Both the position numbers and the translations under genes were made by a program. The notes below the pieces were generated by a model. It made no database searches, had not been told where the DNA came from, and saw only the letters and a program-made list of their open reading frames with translations. Positions 48,466 through 59,249 of a stretch of 64,000 nucleotides of DNA are shown here, piece after piece. Every line of letters begins with the position of its first letter. The stretch's first letter is position 1. Source of the DNA: Cellulomonas alba (GTDB lineage: Bacteria > Actinomycetota > Actinomycetes > Actinomycetales > Cellulomonadaceae); assembly GCF_030362835.1 (NCBI RefSeq), contig NZ_JAUCGQ010000001.1, positions 1,405,461-1,469,460 on the forward strand, in the 5' to 3' direction.

Positions 48466-49881
48466 TCACCAGTGCGCGTTGCGCGCCAGGTCGAGGGCGT
48501 AGCTCTGGAACCACTGGCCCGCGGCCGGACCGCCGTTGCAGGTGCCGTCCGACTCGCCCGGCGGCTTGACCCACAGCTTGGCGTCGAGCCCGGTGCTGTC
48601 GTTCACCAGCGCCGGCTTGTCGCCCAGCGCCCGGCCGGACGGGTTGCACCACTCGCCGTTCGCCCCGTTGCCGTTGCGCGAGGTGTCGATGACGTAGCCC
48701 TTGCCGCCGAGCCGCTGCGAGATCTGCTCGCCGTAGGACTGCTCGCCGGAGGTCGCGCCGAAGTTCGACGTGTTCAGGGCGAAGCCGACGGCGTACTGGA
48801 ACCCGACCAGGGTGAGCCGCCGCACCGCCTCGTCGACCGAGAGCCAGCGCGAGTGTCCGGCGTCGACGTAGACGCGCGCGCCGGCGAGCGTCAGCGACTT
48901 CGCGGCGTACTGCAGGTAGCCGACGCGGTCGCCCTGGCCGCTGCAGTCGCCGAGCTGCGCGAGAGCGTCGGGCTCGAGCACGACCCACGGGTGGCCGACG
49001 ATGCCGGACGCGACCGTGTCGACGTAGCTCGCGTACTCGCTGGTCGCGACGCCACCCGCGGAGTAGTTGCCGCAGTCACGGCCGGGGATCGCGTAGAGGA
49101 CGAAGAACGGGATCTGTCCCGCCGCGACCGCGCGGCTCGTGTAGTCGTGCACCTCGGACTTCGAGTGCGCCGCGTCGGACCAGTTGCCGACCCAGTAGGC
49201 GGACGGCGTGAGCGCGATCTTGGCGAGCAGCTGCTTGTCCGTGCCGCTCGCCTGCTGGTACGCGGTGTACGCCTGGGTGCCGGTGTTGAGGAAGAAGTCG
49301 CCCGTGGGGACCGGCGTGGTGGGGGTGGGGGTCGGGGTCGGTGTGGGCGTCGGCGTGGGGGTCGGGGTGGGTGTGGGCTTCGGCGTGACCGTCGGCGTCG
49401 GCGTCGGGGTCGGTGTCGGGGTCGGGGTGACGGTCGGCGTCGGGGTCGTCGACGGCGTGCCGGTCGACGACGACACCGTGCCGGTGCAGACCGTGCCGTT
49501 GAGCCGGAACTGCGAGGGCGTCGGGTTGGCGGTGGTCCACGAGCCGTTGAAGCCGAAGTCGGCGTGCCCGTTGGTCGGGATCGACCCGTTGTACGGCGCG
49601 TTCGTGACGGTGACGCTCGAGCCGCTCGCGGACACGTTGCCGTTCCAGAGCTGCGTCACCTTCTGCCCGGCGGTGTACGTCCAGTCCACGGTCCACGACG
49701 ACACCGGCGAGCCGAGGTTCGTCACCGACACCTGGGCGCCGAACCCGCCGGACCACTGGCTCGTGACGGTGTAGTCGACGCGACAGCCGCTCGCGGCCTG
49801 CGCCTGCGTGGCGGCCACGACGCCACCGGCGACGAGGGCGGCGCCGGCGACGATGCCGGCGACGGTTCTACGGGTGGGCAT
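48466..49881 (-). CDS. secreted GH6 cellulase with N-terminal CBM2
   Basis: A 471-residue secreted beta-1,4-glucanase. A signal peptide ends near ATQAQAAS (residue 31). A CBM2 follows (about 32-135) with SQWSGGFGAQVSVTN and aromatic surface residues, then a (PT)n linker (about 140-192) and a GH6 barrel. The barrel has VLYAIPGRDCGNYSAGG (GH6 signature 1 with the acid Asp), WVVLEPDALAQL and KLWVKPPGESDGTC (base-Asp region). It resembles CenA-like GH6 endoglucanases more than large cellobiohydrolases, from its size; the mode is not certain. GGAGAG precedes the ATG. It is monocistronic. Confidence 0.94.
   Translation of the reverse strand: MPTRRTVAGIVAGAALVAGGVVAATQAQAASGCRVDYTVTSQWSGGFGAQVSVTNLGSPVSSWTVDWTYTAGQKVTQLWNGNVSASGSSVTVTNAPYNGSIPTNGHADFGFNGSWTTANPTPSQFRLNGTVCTGTVSSSTGTPSTTPTPTVTPTPTPTPTPTPTVTPKPTPTPTPTPTPTPTPTPTPTTPVPTGDFFLNTGTQAYTAYQQASGTDKQLLAKIALTPSAYWVGNWSDAAHSKSEVHDYTSRAVAAGQIPFFVLYAIPGRDCGNYSAGGVATSEYASYVDTVASGIVGHPWVVLEPDALAQLGDCSGQGDRVGYLQYAAKSLTLAGARVYVDAGHSRWLSVDEAVRRLTLVGFQYAVGFALNTSNFGATSGEQSYGEQISQRLGGKGYVIDTSRNGNGANGEWCNPSGRALGDKPALVNDSTGLDAKLWVKPPGESDGTCNGGPAAGQWFQSYALDLARNAHW
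49318..49458. repeat. Pro-Thr linker low-complexity repeat in GH6 gene
   Basis: About 140 bases of reiterated 6-base Pro-Thr units (GTSGGN on the plus strand) encode the CBM2-GH6 linker. Copy number in such tracts usually varies between strains. Confidence 0.85.
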
Positions 49882-50022
49882 GCGCTCTCCTCGGGACGAC
49901 GGGCGCCCGGGTGTCCCGGGCGGTGCACGCCCGCGGCCGGCGACGGGACCTGCCGGCCGCAGCGTCGCGTCCACCGCGGGACCCGACGAGGACACCCGAC
50001 CGCCCGTCTCGCGCGCGACATG

Positions 50023-50034
50023 CGAAACGCTTCG
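50023..50034. promoter_or_regulatory. LacI-type operator candidate upstream of GH6 gene
   Basis: CGAAACGCTTCG is an imperfect palindrome with the central CG typical of LacI-family sites. It lies about 140 bases upstream of the GH6 start and just beyond the photolyase stop. It differs from the xylanase palindrome. Confidence 0.45.
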
Positions 50035-50060
50035 AGCGCGATGAGCCCACCGATCGGGGT

Positions 50061-51449
50061 TCAGTCGCCCGACGGCGCCCCGCGCGCGGCGCGGTGCGCG
50101 TGGTACGCGTCGAGCGCCACCCGGCGTTCCGTCGCGTGGTCCACCAGGCGCGGCGGGTACCCCGGCGGCGGTCCGCCCGGGGCGGCCCACGGCTCGTGCA
50201 CCGCGGCACCCGGCAGGGCGCGGAGCTCGGGCACCCACCGGCGGACGTAGTCGCCCTCGGGGTCGAGACGCTGCCCCTGCGCGACGGGGTTGAACACGCG
50301 GAAGTACGGCGCCGCGTCACGCCCGGTGCCGGCCACCCACTGCCAGTTGAGCTGGTTCTGCGCGGTGTCGCCGTCGACGAGGCCGTCGAGGAACAGCGCC
50401 GCGCCGCGCTGCCACGCGACGTGGAGGTCCTTGACGAGGAACGACGCCACGACCATGCGCAGCCGGTTGTGCATCCACCCGGTCTCGGCGAGCTGCCGCA
50501 TGCCGGCGTCGACGAACGGGTACCCCGTCCGCCCGGCCGCCCACGCGTCGAACGCGGCGTCCGCGGCGGCACCTGTCGCCCAGTCGTCGTCCGACGCGAC
50601 CGCCCGCAGCGACCGGTGCGTCGCATCGGGCCGGTGCCACAGCACGTCCGCGTGGAAGTCGCGCCACGCGAGCTCGTCGCGGAACGTCGCGGCCGACGCC
50701 GGGTCGACGCCCGCGCGCGCGGCCGCCGCGAGGTCCGCGAGCAGCGTCCGCGGGTGGACCTCGCCGTACTTCAGAGCGGCGGACATCGCGGAGGTCCCGG
50801 CAAGGTCCGGCCGGTCGCGCGTCCAGCGGTAGTCGGCGAGGGCCTCGGCGACGAACGCGGACCATCGCTCGCGGGCCGCGACCTCCCCGGCGGCCGACAG
50901 CGGCACCTCGGTCGAGGCCTCGGGCAGCGGGTCACCGGGCACGTCGGCCCACGGGACGCCGGCAGGCTCGGGTGCCGGTGCCGCCCAACCGTGGTCGAGC
51001 CAGGCGTCGCGGAACGCCGTGTAGACCTGGAACGGCGTGCCGGCGCGCGTGACGAGCCGACCGGGCGCGACCGCGTAGGGGCAGCCGGTACGGACGAGCT
51101 CGACGCCGAGGGCGCGCTCCACGCGGTCGTCCCGGCGCTGCCCGTACGGCTCGGTGGCCGCGGCGACGTGCACGCTCGGTGCCGCGAGCTCGTGTGCCAC
51201 GGCCGGGACCACCTGCTCGGGCCGGCCGGTGCGGATCGTCAGGCGGCCGCCGAGTCGCTCGTCGAGCGCCCGGAGCGACCGCGCGAGGTACGCGAGCCGC
51301 GGCGTCGGCGGCGACGACCAGAGCGCGGGGTCGACCACGAACAGCGCGGCGACCTCGTCGCCCGTCGCGCGGGCCCGGTCCGCCGCGGCGAGCAGCGCGG
51401 GGTTGTCGGCGAGCCGCAGGTCGCGGCGCAGCCAGAGGAGGACCGGCAC
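50061..51449 (-). CDS. phrB: deoxyribodipyrimidine photolyase
   Basis: A 462-residue class I CPD photolyase/cryptochrome family enzyme that repairs UV-damaged DNA with light. The N-terminal antenna domain begins VLLWLRRDLRLADNPAL. The FAD domain shows TSAMSAALKYGEVHPRTL, TFRDELAWRDFHADVLWH, GYPFVDAGMRQLAETGWMHNRLRMVVASFLVKDL and DGDTAQNQLNWQWVAGTGRDAAPYFRVFNP. Length and motifs are those of an active enzyme. The GTG start follows TAGCGT by six bases, with no Shine-Dalgarno. Confidence 0.95.
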   Translation of the reverse strand: MPVLLWLRRDLRLADNPALLAAADRARATGDEVAALFVVDPALWSSPPTPRLAYLARSLRALDERLGGRLTIRTGRPEQVVPAVAHELAAPSVHVAAATEPYGQRRDDRVERALGVELVRTGCPYAVAPGRLVTRAGTPFQVYTAFRDAWLDHGWAAPAPEPAGVPWADVPGDPLPEASTEVPLSAAGEVAARERWSAFVAEALADYRWTRDRPDLAGTSAMSAALKYGEVHPRTLLADLAAAARAGVDPASAATFRDELAWRDFHADVLWHRPDATHRSLRAVASDDDWATGAAADAAFDAWAAGRTGYPFVDAGMRQLAETGWMHNRLRMVVASFLVKDLHVAWQRGAALFLDGLVDGDTAQNQLNWQWVAGTGRDAAPYFRVFNPVAQGQRLDPEGDYVRRWVPELRALPGAAVHEPWAAPGGPPPGYPPRLVDHATERRVALDAYHAHRAARGAPSGD

Positions 51450-51455
51450 CGGGCG

Positions 51456-51461
51456 ACGCTA
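51456..51461 (-). promoter_or_regulatory. -10 TAGCGT, leaderless start of photolyase gene
   Basis: Minus-strand TAGCGT six bases before the GTG at 51449. Confidence 0.55.
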
Positions 51462-51501
51462 ACCGGCGACGCGACGCGACGCGGCGCGCGGCGGGCGGCG
51501 G

Positions 51502-52978
<1,477 letters not shown>

Positions 52979-52988
52979 CAGGCGGCGC

Positions 52989-53078
52989 CAGCCGAACCGG
53001 CGCGACGTCAGCCGAACCAGCGCGACGGCCGACCGGCTCGGCTCAGCCGCACCGGCGCGGCGTCAGCCGAAGTACGCC
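52989..53078. repeat. 20-bp imperfect tandem repeat at purL 3' end
   Basis: Units of 20 bp begin at 52989, 53009, 53044 and 53064 (consensus CAGCCGAACCGGCGCGACGT). Units 1-2 and 3-4 abut and a 15-base spacer separates the pairs. The last unit overlaps the purL stop codon, so the repeat appears to have been copied from the gene end. Confidence 0.7.
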
Positions 53079-55429
53079 GGCAGCGTCCCCTCGTGCGCCT
53101 CGCGCGCCTCGTCCAGGCCGATGGTGAACAGCCCGTCGACCTCGACCGCGGGGCCGTGCACGTGGTCGGGCGCGTCCACCGGCACGCCCGCACCGGGCGT
53201 GCACGACTCGGCCGTCTCGCCGATCCGCAGCACCGGAACGCCGCGGGCGGTGCACAGGTCGGCGAGCCGCACCTCCTCGGTGCGCGGCACGGCGACGATC
53301 GCGCGGGCCGTCGACTCCGAGAACAGCGCCTCGAACGGCGTGACGCCGTCGCGCGCGCACAAGGTCTCGAGCGACACCTGCACGCCCACGCCGTAGCGCA
53401 GCGACGACTCGAGCAGCGCCTGCGCGAGCCCGCCCTCCGAGAGGTCGTGCGCGGCGTCGACCAGGCCGTCGCGGGCCGCGTTCTGCAGCACCGCGGCGAG
53501 CCGGCGCTCGGCCGCGAGGTCGACCTTCGGCGGCACGCCGCCGAGGTGTCCGTGCACGACCTCGGCCCACGCCGAGCCGTCGAGCTCCGCGTGCGTCGTG
53601 CCCAGGAGGTACACGGCCTGGCCGGGCGTGGTCCAGCCGGACGGGACCGCGTCGGCCACGTCGTCGAGCACGCCGAGCACGCCGACGACGGGGGTCGGGT
53701 GGATGGCGGAGTCGATCTGGCCGACCTCACCGGTGCCGTTGTAGAGCGAGACGTTCCCGCCGGTCACGGGCACCTCGAGCGTCTGGCACGCGTCGGCGAG
53801 GCCGCGGATCGCCTCGACGAGCTGCCACATCGAGTCCGGGTGCTCCGGGCTGCCGAAGTTGAGGCAGTCGGTGACGGCCAGCGGCTTGGCGCCCGTCGTC
53901 GCGACGTTGCGGTACGCCTCCGCGAGAGCGAGCTGCGCGCCCGTGTACGGGTCGAGCTTGCCGTAGCGGCCGTTCGCGTCGGTGGCGAGCGCGACACCGA
54001 GCCCGGTCTGCTCGTCGACGCGGACGACACCCGAGTCGTCGGGCTGCGCGAGCGCGGTGTTGCCCTGCACGAAGCGGTCGTACTGGTTGGTCACCCACGC
54101 CTTGGACGCGAGGTTGGGGCTCGCGAGCAGGCGAAGCACGGTCGCGCGGACCTCGTCGGCCGTCTCGGGGCGGGACAGGCTCGCCGAGGTGTCGGCGACG
54201 AGACCGTCCTGCCACGCCGGCCGCGCGTACGGGCGGTCGTAGACGGGGCCCTCGTGCGCGACCGTCTTCGGGTCGACGTCGACGATGCGCTGGCCGTGGT
54301 GGTCGATCGTCAGGCGGCCGCTGCCGGTGACCTCGCCGATCACGGCGGTCTCGACGTCCCACCGGCCCGTGATCGCGAGGAACTCGTCGAGCTTCTCCGG
54401 GCGGACGACGGCCATCATCCGCTCCTGCGACTCCGACATGAGGATCTCGCCGGCCGTCAGGGTGGGGTCGCGCAGCAGCACGTTCTCGAGGTCGACGTGC
54501 ATGCCGCCGTCGCCGTTCGAGGCGAGCTCGCTCGTGGCGCAGCTGATGCCCGCGGCACCGAGGTCCTGGATGCCCTCGACGACCTTGGCCGCGTAGAGCT
54601 CGAGGCAGCACTCGATGAGCACCTTCTCCATGAACGGGTCGCCGACCTGCACGCTCGGGCGCTTGGAGGGCTTGGTGTCGTCGAACGTCTCGGACGCGAG
54701 GATCGACGCGCCGCCGATGCCGTCGCCGCCGGTCCGCGCGCCGAACAGGACGATCTTGTTTCCCGTGCCGGACGCGTTCGCGAGGTGGATGTCCTCGTGG
54801 CGGAGCACGCCGAGGCACAGCGCGTTGACGAGCGGGTTGCCCTGGTAGCTCGCGTCGAACACGAGCTCGCCGCCGATGTTGGGCAGGCCGAGGCTGTTGC
54901 CGTACCCGCCGACTCCCGCCACCACGCCGTGCACGACGCGGGCCGTGTCCGGGTGGTCGACCGCGCCGAAGCGGAGCTGGTCCATGACGGCCACGGGGCG
55001 GGCGCCCATCGAGATGATGTCGCGCACGATGCCGCCGACGCCGGTCGCGGCGCCCTGGTACGGCTCGACGTACGACGGGTGGTTGTGCGACTCGACCTTG
55101 AACGTGACGGCCCAGCCGTCGCCGATGTCGACGACGCCGGCGTTCTCGCCGATGCCGACGAGCAGGTGCTCCTTCATGGCGTCGGTCGTCTTGTCGCCGA
55201 ACTGGCGCAGGTGCACCTTGCTCGACTTGTACGAGCAGTGCTCGGACCACATCACGGAGTACATGGCGAGCTCGGCGGCGGTGGGACGCCGACCGAGGAG
55301 CTCGCGGATCTGCTGGTACTCGTCCGGCTTCAGGCCGAGCTCCGCGAACGGCTGCTCGAGGTCGGGCGTCGCCGCGGCGTGCTCGACGGTGTCGGAGGTG
55401 TGAGCGGGGCGCACGGGTGCGGTGGTCAT
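53063..55429 (-). CDS. purL: phosphoribosylformylglycinamidine synthase subunit PurL
   Basis: A 788-residue FGAM synthetase of the small PurL type that needs separate PurQ and PurS, neither of which is in the window. Visible segments: [16 protein letters not shown] near residue 68, [52 protein letters not shown], and in the second half [10 protein letters not shown] and [13 protein letters not shown]. Both halves carry the AIR-synthetase fold shared with PurM. GAGGGA precedes the ATG; a -10 TATCCT lies at 55519-55524 on the minus strand. Confidence 0.97.
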   Translation of the reverse strand: MTTAPVRPAHTSDTVEHAAATPDLEQPFAELGLKPDEYQQIRELLGRRPTAAELAMYSVMWSEHCSYKSSKVHLRQFGDKTTDAMKEHLLVGIGENAGVVDIGDGWAVTFKVESHNHPSYVEPYQGAATGVGGIVRDIISMGARPVAVMDQLRFGAVDHPDTARVVHGVVAGVGGYGNSLGLPNIGGELVFDASYQGNPLVNALCLGVLRHEDIHLANASGTGNKIVLFGARTGGDGIGGASILASETFDDTKPSKRPSVQVGDPFMEKVLIECCLELYAAKVVEGIQDLGAAGISCATSELASNGDGGMHVDLENVLLRDPTLTAGEILMSESQERMMAVVRPEKLDEFLAITGRWDVETAVIGEVTGSGRLTIDHHGQRIVDVDPKTVAHEGPVYDRPYARPAWQDGLVADTSASLSRPETADEVRATVLRLLASPNLASKAWVTNQYDRFVQGNTALAQPDDSGVVRVDEQTGLGVALATDANGRYGKLDPYTGAQLALAEAYRNVATTGAKPLAVTDCLNFGSPEHPDSMWQLVEAIRGLADACQTLEVPVTGGNVSLYNGTGEVGQIDSAIHPTPVVGVLGVLDDVADAVPSGWTTPGQAVYLLGTTHAELDGSAWAEVVHGHLGGVPPKVDLAAERRLAAVLQNAARDGLVDAAHDLSEGGLAQALLESSLRYGVGVQVSLETLCARDGVTPFEALFSESTARAIVAVPRTEEVRLADLCTARGVPVLRIGETAESCTPGAGVPVDAPDHVHGPAVEVDGLFTIGLDEAREAHEGTLPAYFG

Positions 55430-55741
55430 CGTTTCCCTCGGGGGCCCGGGGGCCGTTCGCAGGCGGTCCGGGAGTGGCCCGGGACGACCCGCGCGGCCGA
55501 CATCGGCAACGAGCCACAAGGATACCGGCGGCGCGGAGGGCGACCGGTCAGCTGTCCACGGACGTCGACCGATTGCCTCGGTGCACGTTTCTCATCGACC
55601 TCTCATCGTCCGTTGCGTCCGAATCATCCCCTCTGCCCTAGGGTGACCTGGGCGGTCGTCCAGTGTCGTGACGAGCCGCTGACCAGCACCGTTGCGCGCC
55701 GCACGCGAACCAGCGCGCGCCTCACCGAACAAAGGGGTCCG
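55430..55741. promoter_or_regulatory. divergent region purL / LAxTG-protein gene
   Basis: A 312-base gap. The purL side has -10 TATCCT (55519-55524, minus strand), giving a leader of about 80 bases. The other side has plus-strand TAGGGT near 55640 and the ribosome binding site AAAGGGG before 55742. CTCATCG is directly repeated near 55580-55600. No purine-type riboswitch pattern was recognised. Confidence 0.45.
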
Positions 55742-56617
55742 ATGCTCCGCCGTGCCGCCGTGGCCGCCTCCCTCGCCCTCCTGCTCGTCCCGGCCGCCGC
55801 GTCTGCGGCGCACGCGCACGGCTCGGACGACCCGACGCCGTACCGCGTGACGTCGTCGGGCATCGAGCTGCCCGCCGGCGCGACGCTCGGCGACGACGCC
55901 GACGTCAACGTCCGCTGGACGCGGGCGAACGTGACGCACGCAGCGAGCCTGCACACGGGCCACGCGGGCGACAGCGGCCACCGCTGGGCGTCGGCGCACA
56001 CCGTGACGTGGGCGGAGCTCGGCGTCCCGACGGGCGCGTGCGTCACGTGGGTCCAGGTGAGCGGGTACGACGAGCACTTCGGCGAGGGTGGCCAGAAGCC
56101 GGTCAGCGTCACGCAGCCGCCGAACGACTGCCCGCGCGGGACCCCGACCGGCTCCCCCACGCCCCCGCCGAGCGCCACACCGGCGGCGCCGCCGACGCCG
56201 CACGCGTGGCCGCGGCACCACCACCCGGGCCGCCACCCGCAGCCGACCTCGACGACGTCGGCGCCCGCACCCTCCACGACCGCGAGCGCCCCCGCGCCGG
56301 CCCACCCGGCGACGGGGCCCGTCCGGCACGGCTCGACGCCCGAGGCGCACCGGCCCGCGCCGGGTGGCGACACCCCGGCCTCGCACGTCGAGGACTCCGC
56401 GCCCACGTCGTCGGCGACGGCAGCGGGCACCCCCGACGACGACACCACGCCCGACGCGACCCCGTCGCCCACCGCCTACGTGCTGGCGGACGACGACGCG
56501 ACGCTCGCCTCGACGGGCGGCGACGCTCGCGGACCGGCGGCGCTCGCCGGGGCCCTCGTGCTGCTCGGCGCCGCCGCGACGGTCGTGGCGCGCGCGCGTC
56601 GCGGCGCACCCCGCTGA
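55742..56617 (+). CDS. secreted cell-wall protein with LAxTG sorting signal
   Basis: A 291-residue exported protein. A signal peptide (about 1-25, ending AAHAHG) is followed by a folded part with GIELPAGATLGDDADVNVRWTRANVTHAASLHTGH and WVQVSGYDEHFGEGGQKPVSV, then a 140-residue Pro/Thr/Ala/Ser-rich spacer containing a His patch (WPRHHHPGRHP). It ends in LASTGG, a hydrophobic segment ALAGALVLLGAAATVV and ARARRG, a sortase signal of the LAxTG type used by class E sortases. No sortase gene is nearby. AAAGGGG precedes the ATG. Its ligand is unknown. Confidence 0.82.
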   Translation: MLRRAAVAASLALLLVPAAASAAHAHGSDDPTPYRVTSSGIELPAGATLGDDADVNVRWTRANVTHAASLHTGHAGDSGHRWASAHTVTWAELGVPTGACVTWVQVSGYDEHFGEGGQKPVSVTQPPNDCPRGTPTGSPTPPPSATPAAPPTPHAWPRHHHPGRHPQPTSTTSAPAPSTTASAPAPAHPATGPVRHGSTPEAHRPAPGGDTPASHVEDSAPTSSATAAGTPDDDTTPDATPSPTAYVLADDDATLASTGGDARGPAALAGALVLLGAAATVVARARRGAPR

Positions 56618-56769
56618 CGACGTACCGGCGCCCGGCGGCCCCTCCCGTCGCCCGACGCAGGCCGGCCGGTGCGCCTCGGCGCGCCGGTCGGCGCCGTCGC
56701 GAGCACCATGTCCTCCATCAGGGTCGCGCCCGCCCCGGAACGCCGCGGCCCCGGACGACGGGGGTCGAC

Positions 56770-57015
56770 ATGTCAGCTCCGGATCAGAAGGTCGAGCGGT
56801 CGAACGGCGTCAGCTGGCGGCTCGTGGTCGGCATCGTGCTGCTCGCGGCCGTCCTCGTGCTCGTGCTCCAGAACACCAAGGAGACGACGTTCGAGCTGTT
56901 CTGGATGAGCGTGAGCGCGCCGCTGTGGATCCTCGTGGTGGCGTCGCTCGTGCTCGGCTTCCTGATCGGCTGGCTCCTGCGCAGCCGCCGCAGCAAGCGT
57001 CGGGCGAACGTCTGA
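56770..57015 (+). CDS. LapA-domain (DUF1049) membrane protein
   Basis: An 81-residue protein with two membrane segments and the family pattern VVGIVLLAAVLVLVLQNTKETTFELFWMSVSAPLWILVVASLVLGFLIGWLLRSRRSKR. The LQNT and GFLIGWL elements are typical. LapA proteins help assemble lipopolysaccharide in Gram-negatives; the role in actinobacteria is not known. The ATG is preceded by GGGGG about 5 bases upstream. It ends 45 bases before a large palindrome. Confidence 0.85.
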   Translation: MSAPDQKVERSNGVSWRLVVGIVLLAAVLVLVLQNTKETTFELFWMSVSAPLWILVVASLVLGFLIGWLLRSRRSKRRANV

Positions 57016-57059
57016 CGGGTGCGGGCCTCGCGTCGAGCGCCGCCCCCCCTCGCCCAGAC

Positions 57060-57115
57060 ACGAACAAAGCCGCGACCACGTGACTGTGCACTCACGTGGT
57101 GGCGGCATTGTTCGT
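57060..57115. repeat. 56-bp near-perfect palindrome
   Basis: Arms of 24 bases (57060-57083 and 57092-57115) pair with only two mismatches around the 8-base loop CTGTGCAC. The core CCACGTGA/TCACGTGG is perfect. It lies in the 176-base gap between the convergent LapA and acyl-CoA oxidase genes. It could end transcription from both sides, but the long stem and AT-containing tips differ from the GC-rich terminators elsewhere here. Confidence 0.8.
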
Positions 57116-57191
57116 CGTCGGGCCGGCAGCGGGACGCTCGTCGGCCCCGCGTGCGGGTCGGGCGGCCACGGCCGCCCGGGGGGTGGCGCCT

Positions 57192-59249
57192 TCAGTGGCG
57201 CTTCTCCGGGACCGGTGCGTCGCCCGAGGCGCGCTGCGCCCGGTAGTACGCGCGCGCCTCGTCCTGGCGCGCGGCCTCGGCGCCCGACGCGATCGCCGCG
57301 CGGACGTGCACCTGGTCGTAGCCGAACGCGTCGACGAGGCCCTGCGCGTGCGGGCGCAGTCGCGTCAGCAGCCGGTCGATGTACGACGTGACGGTCCGCG
57401 CGCGGTGCGCCGACAGGCGCCCGTTGACGAGGTACCAGGCGAGGTGCCGCTCGACGAGCGAGAGCCCGAACAGGTCGCGCAGCCACGTGAGCACCTGCGT
57501 GGTGCCCGCGTCCGACACGCGGTCGAGCGCCGCGGTGAACGACTCCCACTGGATCAGCTCGGCGTGCGCCCGAGCCGCCTCGACGAGGTCGTGCTGGTGC
57601 GCGTTGAACAGCGCCGCCGCCGTCGCGGGGTCCGCCTTGTGCGCGGGCCGCAGGGCGGTGGCGACCTCGGCGACCATCGTCTCGACGCGGTCCACGAGCA
57701 GCGCGCGCTGCGTCTCGGCGTCGCGCAGCTGGCCCGCCGAGCGGCGCGGGTCGCCGGCGTCGCTGATCGTCTGCACGGCACGCGTCAACGGGGTCCGGTA
57801 CCGCGCCGCGTCAGCCGCCCGCTCGGCGACGAGCCGCGCGACCTTGACCGCGTCGAGGTGCTTGAAGGACGTCGAGTAGTCGGCGAGCAGCCGCTTGCCC
57901 ACGAGCTGGTAGAGCACCGTGTTGTCGCCCTCGAACGTCACGTAGACGTCCATGTCGGCGCGCAGCCCGACGATGCGGTTCTCCGCCAGGAAGCCCGCAC
58001 CGCCGCACGCCTCGCGGCACGTCTGCAGCGTGGTGAGCGCGTGCCAGGTGGACGTCGGCTTGAGGGCGGCGGCCAGCGTCTCCAGGTCCTCGCGCGTCTC
58101 GGGCGTGTCGTTGCGGCCCGAGAACACGTCGTCGAACGCCGCGAGCAGGTCCTCGTGCGCGAAGCCCGCGGCGTACGTCTCGGCGAGCAGCGGGAGCAGC
58201 CGGCGCTGGTGCTCGGCGTAGTCGAGGACGACCACCTCCTCGGCGCCCGGTCCCGCGAACTGGCGGCGCTGGTTGCCGTACGTCACGGCGATCGCGAGCC
58301 CCAGCCGGGCGGCCGAGACGGCGGCCCCGTCGAGGGAGACGCGCCCCTGCACCAGCGTGCCGAGCATCGTGAAGAACCGGCGGCCGGGGCTCTCGATCGG
58401 CGAGGAGTACGTGCCGTCCTCGGCGACGTCGCCGTACCGGGCGAGCAGGTTGGTGCGCGGCACGCGCACGTGGTCGAACCAGAGCCGGCCGTTGTCGACG
58501 CCGTTGAGGCCGCCCTTGAGCCCGTCGTCCTCGCCGCCGACGCCCGGCAGGAACTCGCCGGTCGCCTCGTCGCGGATCGGCACGTACACCGCGTGCACAC
58601 CGTGGTCGACGCCTCGGGTGATGAGCCGGGCGAACACCACGGCCGCGGTCGCGTGCTGCCCCGCGTTGCCGAGGTAGTCCTTCCACGCCGCGCGGAACGG
58701 CGTGTGCACCACGAGCTCCTGCGTCTGCGCGTCGTACGTCGCGGTCGTCCCGATCGCCGCGACGTCGCTGCCGTGGCCGGTCTCCGTCATCGCGAACGCG
58801 CCCGGGACCCGGACGGACAGCGAGTCCGCCAGGAACTCGTCGTGGTTCCGCTCGGTGCCCAGGTGGTAGATCGCCGACGCGAACAGGCCCCACTGCACGC
58901 CGGACTTGATCTGCAGCGACGGGTCCGCCGACGTCAGCTCCTCGAAGCGCGCGAGGAACCCGCCGTGGTCGTTGGCGCCGCCGAACCGCTCGGGGAACGA
59001 GCGGTGCACGTCGCCCTCGGCCGCGAGCAGACGCAGCTGGCCCAGCACGCGCTCGCGGTGCTCGGCGAGCGTCAGGTCGTCCTGCTTGTGGAAGCGCGGG
59101 TCGGCCATGAGGCGGCGGGCGCCGAGGCGCAGGTCGGCGTAGTGGCCGAGCAGGACGCGCTGCAGGTGGGCGACGTCGAGACCCGCGTCGCGGTCGAGCC
59201 GGGGGTCACCCAGCTCGGGCGCGTCGGGGCGGTGCTCGGTGGTGGTCAT
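57192..59249 (-). CDS. acyl-CoA oxidase/dehydrogenase family protein
   Basis: A 685-residue flavoprotein expected to oxidise acyl-CoA at the alpha-beta bond. It is longer than classic acyl-CoA dehydrogenases and shows oxidase-type features: AFAMTETGHGSDVAAIGTTATYD, VHAVYVPIRD, TYGNQRRQFAGPGAEEVVVLDYAEHQRRLLP and CREACGGAGFLAENRI. A long C-terminal helical domain follows. AAGGAG lies before the ATG. The start overlaps the TetR gene stop by four bases, so it is co-transcribed with that regulator and divergent from the thiolase operon. Confidence 0.9.
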   Translation of the reverse strand: MTTTEHRPDAPELGDPRLDRDAGLDVAHLQRVLLGHYADLRLGARRLMADPRFHKQDDLTLAEHRERVLGQLRLLAAEGDVHRSFPERFGGANDHGGFLARFEELTSADPSLQIKSGVQWGLFASAIYHLGTERNHDEFLADSLSVRVPGAFAMTETGHGSDVAAIGTTATYDAQTQELVVHTPFRAAWKDYLGNAGQHATAAVVFARLITRGVDHGVHAVYVPIRDEATGEFLPGVGGEDDGLKGGLNGVDNGRLWFDHVRVPRTNLLARYGDVAEDGTYSSPIESPGRRFFTMLGTLVQGRVSLDGAAVSAARLGLAIAVTYGNQRRQFAGPGAEEVVVLDYAEHQRRLLPLLAETYAAGFAHEDLLAAFDDVFSGRNDTPETREDLETLAAALKPTSTWHALTTLQTCREACGGAGFLAENRIVGLRADMDVYVTFEGDNTVLYQLVGKRLLADYSTSFKHLDAVKVARLVAERAADAARYRTPLTRAVQTISDAGDPRRSAGQLRDAETQRALLVDRVETMVAEVATALRPAHKADPATAAALFNAHQHDLVEAARAHAELIQWESFTAALDRVSDAGTTQVLTWLRDLFGLSLVERHLAWYLVNGRLSAHRARTVTSYIDRLLTRLRPHAQGLVDAFGYDQVHVRAAIASGAEAARQDEARAYYRAQRASGDAPVPEKRH

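Noticed and set aside
49318-49458. Regular short repeats that could suggest a CRISPR-like or VNTR array
   Set aside because: They encode a Pro-Thr linker in frame within the cellulase and have no spacer structure.
55430-55741. Purine-type riboswitch upstream of purL
   Set aside because: The leader shows no purine-aptamer-like pairing or conserved loop sequence by eye.
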